NCBI GenBank assembly: GCA_963691655.1
Contig: OY829329.1
Span: forward strand, 17,312,708-17,376,707
Source of the DNA: Toxonevra muliebris
Taxonomy: Eukaryota; Arthropoda; Insecta; Diptera; Pallopteridae
DNA: 64,000 nucleotides
Direction: 5' to 3'
The position numbers and the translations under genes were made by a program. The notes below the pieces were generated by a model, which was not told the origin of the DNA, did not search any database, and saw nothing but the letters and a program-made list of their open reading frames with translations. Of the stretch, positions 22,541 to 35,949 are shown one piece after another. The first letter of the stretch is position 1; the number at the start of each line of letters is the position of its first letter.

Positions 22541-24279
22541 TCTCTGAATCTATTCGGGTTCGCAGATACACACTTCCTCACCCTAGCAGATAGTACTTAA
22601 ATGGAAAATTCTAACCATCTTCGGTGCAATCACGAAAACAAGACCAAAAACACGACCTCAACAGAGTACGTTACCCACTTGACCGAACCGGTAATAATGT
22701 AGCCAGATTGTTTGCAATACTGTCGGAATGAGGGGAACAATAAGGAAACATAAGGTTAGACTTTGTATCCTTTAGAACAGTCATTGTAGAAATTAGGGAA
22801 GCTTGGAAAAGGAGGGAGATTTTTTCGCCTTTGCCATTGCTCGGCTTTTGCCAAGACTAAACTGAACATATTTCATGGAATCATTCGTGGACAACCTAAC
22901 TGAAATTCCTAGATTTGAAATTGGGAATGAAGCTTCCTCAATTTCTTAAGATCAGCACTAGAAAAAAGTATTCATTGATAATGTAAAAATGTGTGGTATT
23001 AAACGCATGCCTAAAAGTATGCAAAACTAATTTTTATGAACTAAACTTATATAGTACAGCGTTATCTATCTACATAGATCTAGAAATTCTGATAAATTTT
23101 GCAGTATGAGAAACGCAGAAATTTCAGAAAACAATTAAAAGTGGATAGAAAATGGGGCGGAATAAAAATTTAATATTTTTGAATTTTTCAAATTAAAGTT
23201 TTAGGCTGTTTTTCATGCTTTGAATTCTTTTTCTTCCATGAAATCAAGCCACAGAGATATGCAACAAAAATTTTCAATATAAGGCCAAATCTTTTCAGTA
23301 CTTCAAAAAGCTGTCCGGCCTTTAAAGGCATACAACAGAAAAACAACATTTTATTGATTTAAAAGCACGAAATTTAATTTTGTTCATGAAATGTATTTTT
23401 TTTTTTACAACACAAACAAAGAGGAAACCCCTTTTTCCGAATCATGTCTTAAAGCACAACAGAAAAACATCAACATCAACAAAAAAAAAAAGAAGAAAAT
23501 AGGAAAAAATAAACGGGGGGGAAAAAAAAACTCATACAACAAAATCCGAATTTTATTGACTGAACACTTTTCTATACTGCAATACCAACGAATATTTTAT
23601 TTTATTTGCACAAAAGAAGGCGTTAAACGCTGTCAGAGCGCTTCAAAGACATAGAAAATTGCCAAATAAACCCCAGAGTAGAGCAGAGCAGAACAGATTC
23701 GAGCAGAGCAGAGGAGAGAGTAGCATTGAAATCAGAATCGACAAGGACCAGAAACTTCAGCAGTGGATTCGCCATCGACATCAACATCAATGGAGACGAT
23801 GGCGATTGCGATTGCAATGTTTCTGTTGATGATGATGATGGTGTTGATTTTTATGGTGTTGGCTGGTGATTTTGGTTGATGGTGATGGCATTTTATTTTT
23901 CTACCAGTCGCTGCAGCTATGGGGAAAAAAGATTTTTAAACATTCCTATGTTTTTTTTTTTATTTGATTTCCTTCTCTTTCTCTCTCTCTCTCTCTTTCT
24001 TTCAATGTTTTTATGAAGCGACTTTACTTGTTGTATTTGGCTTGATGCCAGCAATTGAAAAATGCGCAATTTATTCATACGCCAAATAAGTGATGTTGCT
24101 GGCTGCGGGCTGCAAGTTGAGACTGAATAGTGTTGAAGGCGGAGACGGAGGTTGTCGATGGTTTTATGATATTTTTCTATTTTTTTTTTTTTTTATTATT
24201 CAAACAGTGTTAAACTTCACTGGAAATATGTGCAATAACAATGTTCATTTCATGCATGTTTCATCTCTTTAAATAGGTA
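22541..24279. other. Non-coding DNA; dispersed repeat and CAGAG patch
   Basis: The start (about 22480-22560) is a copy of a dispersed repeat with AAAGAGACGAAAAATTTAAA, also found near 14600, 34545 and, more diverged, 3590. A GAGCAGAGCAGA-type short repeat lies at 23680-23722 and a GAT-rich patch at 23770-23890. CT and T runs occur at 23960-24000 and 24178-24195. Open frames here are short and unconvincing. Confidence 0.5.
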
Positions 24280-24461
24280 TGTAGAGACAGTAGAGGATTC
24301 AGAACTTGGGTCAGAACAAAGGGGCTCTTCTGGGCCCTGTAAATCTAGATTATCTCATAGTGGATGTTTGAAAAGTATCCAGGGTCAGCAAAACATTTAC
24401 TGATTCCTATTCTGGATCTATTTCTATAGCCCTTCCTTCTAAATCCGCTACTGTGCATAGA
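24280..24461. mobile_element. Miniature hAT-like element, 166 bp
   Basis: The left end CAGTAGAGGATTCAGAA (24288) and the right end reverse complemented, CAGTAGCGGATTTAGAA (ending 24453), form a 17-bp inverted repeat with two mismatches. The flanking octamers TGTAGAGA and TGCATAGA agree at 6 of 8 positions, as expected for an aged 8-bp target duplication. CAGTAGCGG-type ends are characteristic of hAT elements. There is no coding capacity. Confidence 0.68.
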
Positions 24462-27400
24462 CGATACGTTTTTCTATTTCTTTTCAAATTGAACTAAATC
24501 AAAAAAAAAGAAAAAAGGATTGTAGCTATGAATTTCATCGAAATTATCCAGACATTGTCGATTTATGTGCGTTGTAGTTATTTTATGAATCTCAACGTAC
24601 ATTGAACGTAAATAACAAAAAAAAAAAAACTGAATTTGGGGTGTGTTTTTCAGTTTTTGTTTTTCAGCACTTAATTGCTTTTATTGATACACTTAATGGG
24701 TTTTAGCTTGAGCTGTTGTTGCTGTCCTACATCAATTTTTCTTCTTTTTTTCATACGATTATTCTTTTGTTGCTATAAACTCGTATGTAATGCTTCTGCC
24801 GTTGCTGAGTGATGCATGATGAGATTGCAAACCAATCGTTTATGTATTAAGTTCACATACATACATACATACACGAGTATATTGTTTTATAAAAGCTTTA
24901 AAAAATGCTCGTATTACCATTTGGCACTTAATGCGTTTATCGAAATTACTGAGGAGGTTGAGCTTAGTCCACTTTTGATATGAGTACGAATGGGAAATGA
25001 GCCTGATGAGAGCCTTTTCTTTCAGTATCGTCGATTGGGGATAGCGCTGTGGTTACTAGGCGATCCAGAAGAGATTGATTAAGGGGGGCGTTTGTTTTTT
25101 TGATTAATCAAAATGTATGAAATTTTGAACAGTAAGGGGGGCGGGGTCATAACCCACTTTTCCTTCAAATGTTGCCAACATCAAAAATTATCATTTTCAA
25201 TCTCATAATCCATTAAATTTACAGAAATGTATAAAAAAAAATTTGAATATGGCAACTCCATGCCAAAACTGTGCAGCATTGAAACAAAAGTTTAATTACA
25301 CTGTTCTACAAATGGAAACTTTTGAAAACGAGCAGAGACGGGACAGATGCATGTGGGGTAATGGGGGGTCGCTGAGTCCGAATAATTTTACTTAAGAACA
25401 AAAGCAAAACGAAATATATTCAGAGCGAAAACCGAATTAAAAACCATGCTGTTCTTGCTCTGAAAGAATTGTTATACCATTTTTGCTCTTACTTTTAAAG
25501 CGTTTCATTTTCACTCTAAACCGTATTACTTTTGCCATTCTTGCACTGACACTCTAAATTATTTCACTTTTGCTCTTATATAAATGTTAGCCCGCTTTTC
25601 CTCTCAGCCTGTCATATTTAAGCAACAAATTTAAACGTGTGGAGAGAGAGTAAATGTAAAAAGAGAGCACGTTGTTTGGAAAAAAAATAATAACCATTCT
25701 TTTCTTCACTCAACAAATACAACGATTAAAATAATGATGTTCTTTATTTTCACTCTCTCATTCCACCTCTCTACAGCATTACCCTACGACCAGCACATAC
25801 GAGCACAAAATATACACCCCTAACAATATTGATTTAATTTTATCTCTATTTAATAAAAATAATACCAAAAACGTTTAAAACTAACTTTAAATGTAATTTC
25901 TACTTTAAAAGTCTTTAAAACTTTTTGCTTTACTGCTTCACTTAATATTTTACCTAATCGTATATTGAATTGATTTAAAATAAATCACATAATTCACTTC
26001 TCCCCTCTCTCTTTTCCTCTTCTCTGCCCCTACATTTCGCCTGCTTTCAAATTTAGATAACCCAATACAACCGGCTTACACTTACTAACTACCCAAAAAG
26101 TGTTAAAAAGTCTTAACAACTGTTATCTTTATAGAACTTTTTTTTTCTTTTTTGCTTAAAAAAGAAAAACAAAAGAAAACAAATTTGTAGCAGCAGCAGC
26201 AGGCAGGCATCAGCAAAACGGAAAGGGAAATAACGAAACGAACGGAAAAGGAAAGAGAAGGCCATTTTGCAGGAAATGTAGCTAAATATTATTTGCCAAA
26301 AATTTGTAAAAAGGGCGAAGAAAACTTTTTGCTTTACAGACAAAATGTGTGCTTATTAAAATCCTTTAAATTGAAACACTGCCAGGCGCAAATAACAAAA
26401 GTAAAAAAATAAGTAAAAAAAAATAAATAAAAAAAAAGTAAAATCAATTAAGCTTGATACCTTCTTCTATTTCATAGTATGCCCGCCTTGGGCGGTCAGG
26501 GAGGAAACAGCGGCAGGCAGGCAGCAAGCAGCAGAGAACATAATTGTTTGCTTGCTGTAAAGCAAAAGCTTAGAAAAGTTTTGCTTTATTTTTTAGGCTT
26601 ACAACACAAAAGATAATCGAGGCGGAAATGTTCTTTGTGTAGAAAAGGAAATTTTAAGTGGCAAATTAATGTACTCGACTTGACTCGATTCGACTCGGCG
26701 TGGTTGGCTTGAGCTGAATGAAATGTGGAAATGTCAGACGGGGGGCGAAGGACGGCGGCTGTGGAATTTCAGTTGGCCACTTAAGTTTTGTTTGAATTGT
26801 AATTGATAAAGTTTGCCGGAATTATGCGGATGTATTAAAATTTTATTTTATTTACTTGAAATGTCATTACAAAAAACCAAAAAAAAAAAAAGGAAAAAAC
26901 TTATAAAGTTATGAAGTTATTAAATTAATTGACGGATTTGAAAATGGCGGCATTTGAAATTAATTTGATAAGATAATTAGGGTTTTTTGATTTATTTTTC
27001 TTTTTACAAATGGTTTATATGAACAAATGTATTCAATTATTTATTGCATATGTACTTAGAGTTGTCTGGATATGACAAATTAAACTTTAGCTTCATACCA
27101 GGCTTACTTCAAACTTCGTAGGCAAAGCTTTCTAGGCATTTGTAATGTTATGAATTTTTTAAAGCCAGATGCTGCCAATCGTAGCCAGTGATTTACTTCT
27201 CTTAAGTTAGTTTCTCTGTCTAAATATTTATTTTCAGAAAATAACTAACGAGAAACGATGTAATCTAATCTTTTGAAAGGCCGAGACTATTGGCAAACCG
27301 AATCATTCATAAATTTAAAAGAAAATCTGAAACCTATGCTTAACAACCTTTAACTCGAATCACCTGTTTCCCAATAATCACCTAAGCTGAAGAAATAATG

Positions 27401-27485
27401 GAGGTCCGAGATATACTAAACTACTGTCTCTTAAAGGAAGTCAAAATAACAAAGTTCCATCGAAAACTTTTGGAAAGCTTGATAA
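24462..27485. other. AT-rich presumed intron with microsatellites
   Basis: This stretch includes a CATA microsatellite (24859-24874), a relative of the 160-bp array (about 25480-25630), a GCA run (26190-26204) and a CAGGCAGG/CAGCAAGCAG patch (26512-26535). At 25420-25470 TTCAGAGCGAAAACC and GTTCTTGCTCTGAA form an imperfect inverted repeat. No coding or RNA gene was recognised. Confidence 0.5.
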
Positions 27486-27489
27486 TGGT

Positions 27490-30065
27490 TTTGGTCCGGT
27501 GTTCTCGATTTAGCCCCTGATTTTATGGTTTGAATTTAGTACGAACTTCGGTGTAAGTTTGTTTGAATTTTAGTTTACTGAGATTTACTCTGAAATTTGG
27601 TCGAAAATTTAGTTTAATTTTTTTATCTAAGTTTTGGTCTGAATTTTTGGAATGAGTTTGGGTCTTATTTTTTGATCTAGAAATTGGTCGAATTTTGATA
27701 TTGATTTTTGGTCTGAATGTTGATCTGATTTTTGGTCTAAGCATCGGTTTGATTTTAGGGCTAACTTTGGGCTTATTTTTTGTCTGAGTGTTGGTTTGGT
27801 TTGCAGGTTAATTTTTGGACTGAGTTTTGGTGTGCTTTGGTTTGACTTTTGGTTTGGCTTTGACCTGAGTTTAGACTAGAATTCTTGTTTGAGTTTTGGT
27901 CTAAAGTTCAGTTTGGTTTTAGTTTGAATTTCGGATTGATTTCTAGTTTGCATTGGTTTGGTTTTTGGCTTAACTTTGGGTTGAGTTTTAATCTCAATTC
28001 TTATGTGAATTTTAATCTAAAATTCCATCTGATTTTGGGACTGAGATTTGGCCTAAACTTTGGTCTGATTTTACGTTTGAATTTGGAACTGAGTTTCGGT
28101 CTACCCAACCTAATTTTTAATTTTACTTTAGGCTGTTTTGATTTTTGGTCTAAACTTCAGTTTGATTTTTAGTCTAAATGTTGGTCTAAGTTTTGGTCTA
28201 AAGTTTAAGTTGATTTTTTCTCTAAAATTTGGAACAAGCTGTCTGATTTTTAATCTGAAAAATAATATGAATATTGGTCTATTTGAATGCGATCGGATTT
28301 TCGGTCTAAATTTCGGTTCAATTTTTTATCTAAAAATTTTTTAGAATATAAGTCTGAATATTGCTCTGAATTTGGTCAGATATTTGGTTTAAGCCTTGGT
28401 CTAAATTTTGGACTGAGATTTTGACTATTTTAGTTCAACTATGGGACGAGTTTTGATTTGAAAATTGGTCGGAAATTTGGTCTCATTTCGATCCTGATTT
28501 TGACTTCGCTCTGATTTTTGGTTTGAATTATGGATTGATATCTTTTGGTCTAAATTTTGGTTCGATTTTGATTCAGATTTTTGGTGTGATACTTGACCGT
28601 ATTTTCGCGCTGAGTTTTCCTATGATTTTGACCCTTCATTTTTGATCTGAATGTTAATTTAATTTTTGGTCTAAACTTTGAACTGATATCTAGTCTGAGA
28701 TCCAGATTGAGTTTTGGCCTGATTTGGTTTCATTGGTGGTGTGACTTAAAGCTGAGTTTTCATCTAAAAACTTGTCTAAGTTGTACACACGTTTTTGATC
28801 TGAATTTTAGTTTTTGGTCTAAACTTCAGTGTGGTTCGAGGACTCCATTTTGGTTTGATTTATCGATTTTAATATTGGGCTGAGTTTTTATCTAAATTTT
28901 TAAATAATTTTAAGCCTGTTTTTTTTGGTGTGAATGCTGTTTTGAAGTTTAGTGTGATTTTTGGTCTAAATTCCGTTCTGAATTATGTTTTTGCATGAAT
29001 TTTTGCGTGACTTAAACCTAAGTTTTGATCTGAAAACTGATCTGAATACTGGGTTAATTTTGTTTCTGATTTTTGTACTGAATGTTGATCTGAACTTTAA
29101 GCTAAATTTTTGATCAGACTTTCGGTCTGATTTTTGTTCTAAACTCCGGTCTGAATTATGAGCTATGTTTTAGTCTGATTTTTTTTTGACTTCGGCCTAA
29201 GTTTTGATCTGAAAATTGGTCTGAATACTGGTCTCACTTTAAACCTGATTTTTAGACTAAATGTTGATCCGAAGTTTTAACTAAATTTTTAGTCTGACCT
29301 TCGGTCTTATTTTTTATCTAAACTCCGGTCTGATTTTTGTATTGAATGTTGATCTGAAGTTTGAGCTAAATTTTTGGTCAGACTTTCGGTCTGATTTTTG
29401 TTCTAAACTCCGGTCTGAATTATGAGCTATGTTTGGGTTTGATTTTTGGTTTGACTTTGGCCTAAGTTTTGATCTGAATATTGGTCTCATTTTCATTCTG
29501 ACTTTTGGACTGAATGTTGGCATACGTTTTGGTTTGGAATTTTAGTAATTGCTCATTTGTTTTTGAGTCGAGTTTTGTTTTGAAAACTGGCCTAAATTTT
29601 GGTCTAATTTTGATTTTGATTTTTGGTCTAAATTTTGATCTGATTTTTGGTTTAAATTTGAGTGTGGCTTTTGGTTTGAAATTTGGTTTGACTTTGGGCT
29701 GATTTTTGATCTGGTTGTGGTCGGATTTAAGCCCGATTTATGAATATTGATCTGAAGTTTAGCTTAATTTTTGGTCTAAACTTCGGACTGATTTCTTACC
29801 TATATTTGAACTAAATTTGGTCTGATTTTTGGTTTGACTTTGGGCTGAATTTTGATATGATTTTTGGCCTGATTAAAGCCAAAATTTTAGTGTGAATAGT
29901 GATCTAAATTTTGAAATAATTTTTAGTCTAAACTTTCAACTAAGTTTGGTCAGATTTTTGGTTTAATTTTGGGCGTGGTTTTTAGATCTAAAAAATTACC
30001 TAAATATTAGTCTCATTTTTATGCTGATTTTGGTCTCAGTGTTCATTTAATTTTTAGTCCGTACT
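27490..30065. repeat. Degenerate 12-bp satellite, TTTGGTCTGAAT type
   Basis: About 2.6 kb consists of diverged 12-mers such as TTTTGGTCTAAA, TTTGATCTGAAT and TTTTGGTTTGAC. The 12-nt period appears as a 4-residue periodicity in + frames (FGLN, FGLI, FSLN). A longer unit is duplicated locally: the stretch from 29071 recurs at 29335, exactly 264 bp (22 x 12) apart, carrying GGTCAGACTTTCGGTCTGAT in the later copy (GATCAGAC in the earlier) and CTCCGGTCTGAATTATGAGC in both. The open frames reported by translation here are artefacts of period 12 being divisible by 3. Confidence 0.85.
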
Positions 30066-31985
30066 TCGACTCGAATACTAAAGAAAAGCGTTTTTCAATT
30101 CAAAAAAATTGGAAAATATATTAAAGATTCATCATGAAAATCTAATCCATCTGAAAAGATATTTGCCCTGCCAAAAAATGGTGCAAAAGATTATATGAAG
30201 TACATGTTCTACATATTAATTTATAGTATGTATGCATGTCTAAGCTTAAGTAGAACTTGAAACTAATTACATGTTAAATTTAATTAATGTATGCTTTTTT
30301 TTCGACACTTGTACAGAAAAATAATATTATCTACTTATATTTAATTGTCAAGTCAAGAGATATTTCCCAAATGTATAGTTATTTATATTATACTGTCGTA
30401 TATGATGACAACTTTCGGACTGGCAGGAAAACAAAAACAATAGAGAAAAAGAATAAAAAAAAACGAAAGGACAATAAAATTAAATATATACAAAGGGGAA
30501 TCATTAAGGCGTTACCAATGTTTAGTTGCTTATAATTTCTGTTCTAGCACACTTTTCAATACACATAAATATATAGACGCTTCTACAGTCACGAGAGACA
30601 TTATTAGGTGGTATTATCAATGACTGACTGAGTTGTAGTTGTGTGATACTTGCGGATAGTAACTATTTATTTTATTTCAATACTAAATTTTATTATAGTG
30701 TTATTTATGACACCAGCGAACAATTGTAGTACAATTTGAGGGGAGGCAGAAGGAAAAGGTTGTGTGTGTCAACACAATGTAAAGGATATCAAGGTTGGTA
30801 AGGGAAACCCTGTGCCTGCAAGAGGAAGTAAAGCGTTGGATATTAATTTACATTATAGTAAAGAAATATGCTTCCACACTAATGAGTTTGTTTAAGTCAT
30901 GACATTGTGTTTTTTTTCTGTTTTCTGTTTTCTCCAATGCTATTTTTATTTGTTTATTAATGTTGTCCTTTGTTGATTTCTATTATAATTTTATATTTTT
31001 ATTGACTTGTTCTTTGTTTTTTTTGTTATTGTAGTGTGCTGTTTGATACTTTTACTTTTTTTTTTTAGAACTTACTCGAATGATAAATGATCAAAACATG
31101 TTTATTTTCTAAATTACAGGAAAACCTGTCAAACACACAACGAAATTTGTAATCATAATAAAATAGGCAGCTAGCTACTCATACTAGAGCTCAAGTAGAC
31201 GCTATTCCCCTATACCCTTATAAGCAAAACAAAAAAGAACCAAAAACAAAAAATGGAAAGCTGAATAACAATTTTTAACAATTATTATAAAAGTTTGCCG
31301 TTTTTTATTATGACTATAATTATTCAAAAGCCAATTCCGCCTACACAAAAAAAAAAAAAAAAAGAAAAAATTATACACATAAGTGCTAGGTATCCGAAAT
31401 GAATCAAAAAGTTATGCCAATTATCGCTGTTTAGCAGCAAATAAAAAATGCCAACAACAACACACTTCAAACACCTTAAAACTTACACTTGAACCTGCCT
31501 CCTATTGTCGTTTGCGTTCCAAGTATTATCGTCTGTCCAGTTTGTTTCGGCCGCCCATATAATTAATCACATTCACAGCTTAACACCATAAGTAGCAGAA
31601 AAAGGTACAAAGCAAAAAAAAAAAAAAGCACAAAAAAAAAATGTCCTAAAAGCGGGTAATTTACAAAGTCTGTTCTGTTCACCCTTACCCTCCCCTCATT
31701 CACTTTTAACCGAAAAAAAGCTAAAAATGTTCGCTAACTCATTGTTATTTTTGCTGTTAGTTTGATATACCTACACTTGAAAAAATAATTTAGTTAGTGT
31801 TGATCGAAATTTTTGGAAAAAAAAATTAAAACTGAACTGTATAAAAAAATTTAGATAATTTGGGTTTGTGGGGTTCCATTATAGGATTTTCACTCACAAA
31901 GTTCAAGGTCTCTATTTGAGATAGTTGTTTTGTAAAATTTCAGACGTGCCACGCCCACTTTTTACCAATTCTTATTTCATGCTTG
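30066..31985. other. Non-coding DNA, nothing recognised
   Basis: AT-rich sequence with A runs at 31347-31365 and 31614-31625. A CGTGCCACGCCCACTTTTTA block at about 31945-31964 resembles the CCACGCC blocks of the 43-44 kb array. No gene was identified. Confidence 0.5.
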
Positions 31986-32443
31986 TTTTATTTGATTAAA
32001 AAAAAGTATTACGCATTAGTTTAAATTGGTCACTTTCAATCAGAATCTGGCCACAGAATTTCCGCCATCCGAAATGTTCTGACCTATTCTGATCTTGACC
32101 ATCTTCAGCGAAAAAAAACCATGCATAATGGCTACTTTGGTTCTGGTTCGCTGACAACAGTTATTTTATTAAAATCAATCATTAAAAAATTGAATTTTAA
32201 TTAATTTTTTTATGAGAGAAATGCATTGAATTCGAACGAAAGTTTTGCCTCATGAAACTAGGGCTCTAGAGGTTTTGTTCCTTTCGTACCTTTGATTGTC
32301 TGTCTTGAATGATTTCTAGTATTTGAGTTTATTCAATATCTCCTGAGCGAAGAAAGTACAATTTCAAAACGTCCCGTAGACTCTGTTTCTGCATTATAAA
32401 CTAACTGCACAGTTTTAAGAATTAGATTTATTTCATAATTTTC

Positions 32444-33037
32444 AGGGGAAAGGCCACTTGAGGCCTGGAAAAATGAGTGATTTTCGAGAATTTTTTTGAT
32501 CAGTACCTCCATAAATTTTTATTAAAAAATATTGGATAGTTTTGAAGATATAGGCGAAGCCGTGGAGCCCGAAAAAAATTTCCCCCTTCATGGTCGCGTC
32601 GATTTTTCAAGAATGGATTTTCAGATTTTTAGTTTTTCATAATCTATATGAGCATAATTCTCGTCGTACGTTTTTCCAAAAAATGGCGACTGATTGAAAA
32701 TTTTTTCATGTTTTCGACCTTTTTTTTTTTTGTTTCAAGAGAGCTTAAAAACTAGTAAAAATCTAAAATTTGAAAATCGGCTACGCCAACGATAGCCACT
32801 GCAAAGACGAACAAAACGAATAAAAATTTAAAATCGGTTAATATTTGATTGAGTTATCGACGCGACCAGTTCGAAAAAAGTCGTTTCGAGAAAAACGCGT
32901 TTAAAGTTTTCAGTGTACTTATTATCACAAAAATGGCTGTAACTCAGGCAATTTTGGGAATTTTGACTTAAAATTTTGTACACATATTTTTGAATTTAAT
33001 TTAAGATAATTGACCCGTCACAGTGGCCTTCCCCCTT
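32444..33037. mobile_element. Inverted-repeat element (MITE), about 590 bp
   Basis: The left end AGGGGAAAGGCCACTTGAGG and the right end, reverse complemented, AAGGGGGAAGGCCACTGTGA form an inverted terminus. The interior also has inverted TCGCGTCGAT (about 32594) and ATCGACGCGA (about 32858) blocks and GTTTCGAGAAAAACGCGTTT. Elements with GGGGGAAGGCCACT ends are widespread in insects. No transposase frame is present. I could not identify an exact target duplication, so the family is left open. Confidence 0.62.
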
Positions 33038-33381
33038 AAGCTGATTTTGACCATTTTCAGCCACTATTTTTTTTTGTCAGTGTAAAAAATGTATTCTATA
33101 GGATCATTTCTTTGGTTCAAGGGTCTTCAAAACGCTGATATGTGGTATTCTATTTAAAATTTTCAATTTGAGAATTAAATAATTTGAAATACAAGTTTTT
33201 TGGGGGAAACGAAATTGGATGAAAGTTTTACTTTTTGAAATCAAATTATGTTTTAGAGGTTTTTGCTCCTTTATCTGATCATGCTTTAAAAGTTTTCAAG
33301 CGAGTTGGTTCAATATCCCTTGAGTGGAGAAAGTACAACTCTGGATCGTTCCCAGTATATTTCGTTTCACTTGGAACTAGG

Positions 33382-33831
33382 GTAGCCAGATTTTTTTTAT
33401 CTAAAAATCAGTACATTTACCAGATATATATCGATTTTTACTTTTGATTATCAGCTCATTTTATAAACTCATTAGGGTAAGTCTTTTTATTTTCTTCCTC
33501 TAAAAAGTGAACAATAAGCTGAAAACTCTTTCAGTAGCATTGAAAAAAATTTACATTTTTTCTACAGTTGGGAATATTCCACAAACCTTAACATTCATTA
33601 AATTTTATAAAACTTATATTTCTGTCTACCTTTTCATTAAAAAAATTTAAAGTAGATACAAATTTAATAAAAAGATGAAAAATTTTATTATGATTTGAAA
33701 ACTCAGTACTAAAATAATGCAAAATCTAAAAATAAGTAGATTGGCGTACTGATTTCAGAATTCTAAAATTAGTACTTAAAAAAAAAATCCGAAAAAATCG
33801 GTACATGTACGAACTAAATCAGTCCGTCTGG
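33382..33831. mobile_element. Possible inverted-repeat element, about 450 bp
   Basis: TAGGGTAGCCAGATTTTTTT on the left faces AATCAGTCCGTCTGGTTATT then TTACCTA on the right. Reverse complemented, the right end reads TAGGTAAAATAACCAGACGG, giving an imperfect inverted terminus. Interior fragments AAAATCAGTACAT and AAAATCGGTACATGTAC are similar in direct orientation. GAAC occurs on both sides. It interrupts the long repeat unit, which supports an insertion, but the termini are short and imperfect. Confidence 0.35.
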
Positions 33832-34854
33832 TTATTTTACCTAGAACTGAAACAAAAAACTTTTGGATTCTTTTGGAACTTGATCTATTTGATTTTGATT
33901 TATGGTATATCACCACAAAGGTTGGAAAATGTTAAAAAGCGTGGGAATTTCGAATTGTGCTAGACCTAAGCACCAAAATAGTTGCTTCTCTTGAAATTTT
34001 TGGTTCTGAGTTACAATATACCCACAGTATTTTAGAAACTTAAGATATTCTACCCTAAGAGTGAAAATGTCAATTTTAATCAATAAAAAAATGCAAGAAT
34101 ATTGACTACTTTGGTCCTAGGGTCAGAAAAGCTCAAACTTATATTATTTACTCAAAATTTTCATTCCAACATGAAATTAGTTGCATCCAACGAGTTTCCT
34201 GAAAAAAATGTATTGAATCCAAGAGGAACGTTTACCAAAGAAAGGTAGTTTTTTTCACCGCGCTTTATTTTATTTTCTGTTTAGCCTAACTTTCTTTTTG
34301 AGACCCTGGTTTTGACACCCCCTTTTCCTTTTCTCCCTCCTTAAAATTTTAACTTTTAATATATACTTTGGTTTTGGGGTCTAAAGAACTCAGACCACGA
34401 GTCTACTTAAAATTTTGATTCCAGCATTCCATTCCACTAATGGATCCTTGGGAAGTTTTTGGGCATAATGGCCACCCTTACCGATGAAAATCTTTTATAT
34501 ATTTTGATTTTTGCTCATGATTTAAAGTAAAATTTAAAGGGACGAGAAAACTGAAGAGCCTTCCCATTGACAATCTATGTCAAAAAAGTATTGGATCAGG
34601 TCAAAAATTTTACCTTGAAACCGTAGATTTATCTCACTGGAACTAAGGTTTTCTTGAAAATTAAACTTGAAATTTGGATTCTAAATAAAAATTACCTCAA
34701 AATTTTGTGATTTCGTTCATGTTTAATCTGGTCTTGGTTCAGTAATAATTCAGTATTAATCTTGGATCTGCGAGGGGAGGAAAAAAGTTACCAGAATGAA
34801 GGGGCGGGGGGAGGGATGCGTCATTACTTTTTAGCTACTCTAATTGAGTAGCTC

Positions 34855-35949
34855 ATTGGTACTATATATACTAAGTTTTGTTAAAATTGGGTTATTACAC
34901 GCATTCGTCAATCCGAAACAAAAAATGCAACCATGTTTCCGTGCAGTCATAAAGTTCCTGGCAAAGCAAGGAAAGCCTCCTCAAACCATTTTGGAAAAGA
35001 TGTTTTCTATTTACGGCGACTTTTGCCTAGAAAAACAATGGTTTACAAGTGTCACAACCTACTCAAGATTCGTTAGAAGACAATCTCAAGCCGGGACGGT
35101 CCTTTGAGGCGACCACTGCCGAAAACATCGAAAAAGTAGAAAACTTAGTTTTGGAAAATGTCCATTTGAAGAAGTAGCAGCTCGCAGAAATGGTTGGAAT
35201 ATCAGCAACAATTATTTTGAATATCCTGCATGACCATCTTGGCATGTCAAAAATGTGCGCAAGTTGGGTGCCGAGAATACTCATGCCGCACTAAAAGGAA
35301 TGCCGAGCGGTTTCGGACCTGTGTAGCGAGAACAGGGGTGAAATTTTGAGCCGGATTGTTACTGGGCTCATTATTATGATCCTGAGTCGAAGTAAGAGTC
35401 TATGTAGTGGCACAAAAAGGTCATACCACCCCCGAAGAAGTCAAAAGTGTCGCAGTCGGCCGGAAAAGTCATGGTTACAGCATTCTGAGATTCAAAAGAG
35501 GAATACTGCTGATTAACTATAAAGACAAAGGCGTTTCCATAACAGGAGATTACTATGCAGGCCTACTAAAAAGTTTACGAGAAGCTGTAAGAGAGAAAAG
35601 GCCAGGAAAACTGACTAAAGTTGTGCTGCTTCTGCAAGATAACGCACCCGTCCAACAAGGTTTCAGTTGAAATGGCTGCTATTCAAAAAGCTGACTCTGA
35701 AGCCTTAGTTCACCTTCCTTATAGGGCAGCAGATTTAACTCCCAGTGATAATTATTTATTTCCAAAAATGAAAAAATTAATTTCGAGGAAAAAAGTTCAG
35801 TTTAGTTCTCCAGCGACGAAAGTAATTTTTCCCTATTTTACCAAAAAATCGTAATAATTTTTTTTTCGATGGTATACAAACTTGTTGACAGATCTGAAAA
35901 ATTTATTAGGGTTAAGGAGGAATATATTGAAAAGGAAAAATACTTTTGA
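34855..35949 (+). pseudogene. Second mariner-family transposase relic
   Basis: The N-terminal part (about 34940-35070) reads CFRAVIKFLAKQGKPPQTIL and IYGDFCLEKQWF, a mariner helix-turn-helix region. After a frameshift come ATTAENIEKVENLVLEN and NILHDHLGMSKMCASWVPR with a stop, as in the linker region. At about 35345-35400 SRIVTGL and a degraded HYDPES motif mark the first catalytic Asp region. Then SWLQHS, GVSITGDYYAGLLKSLREAV and GKLTKVVLLLQDNAPV (second catalytic Asp in DNAP) follow, then ADLTPSDNYLFPKMKKL (third Asp in SDNYLF), a frame change, and KEEYIEKEKYF at the C-terminus. Several stops and indels inactivate it. Its motifs differ from the 20-kb relic, so it is another mariner subfamily. 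Confidence 0.9.

Noticed and set aside
27885..28344. FGLN-repeat frames resembling a repeat protein
   Set aside because: The 4-residue period is the 12-bp satellite read in frame. The adjacent array has stops, and the opposite strand is open too.
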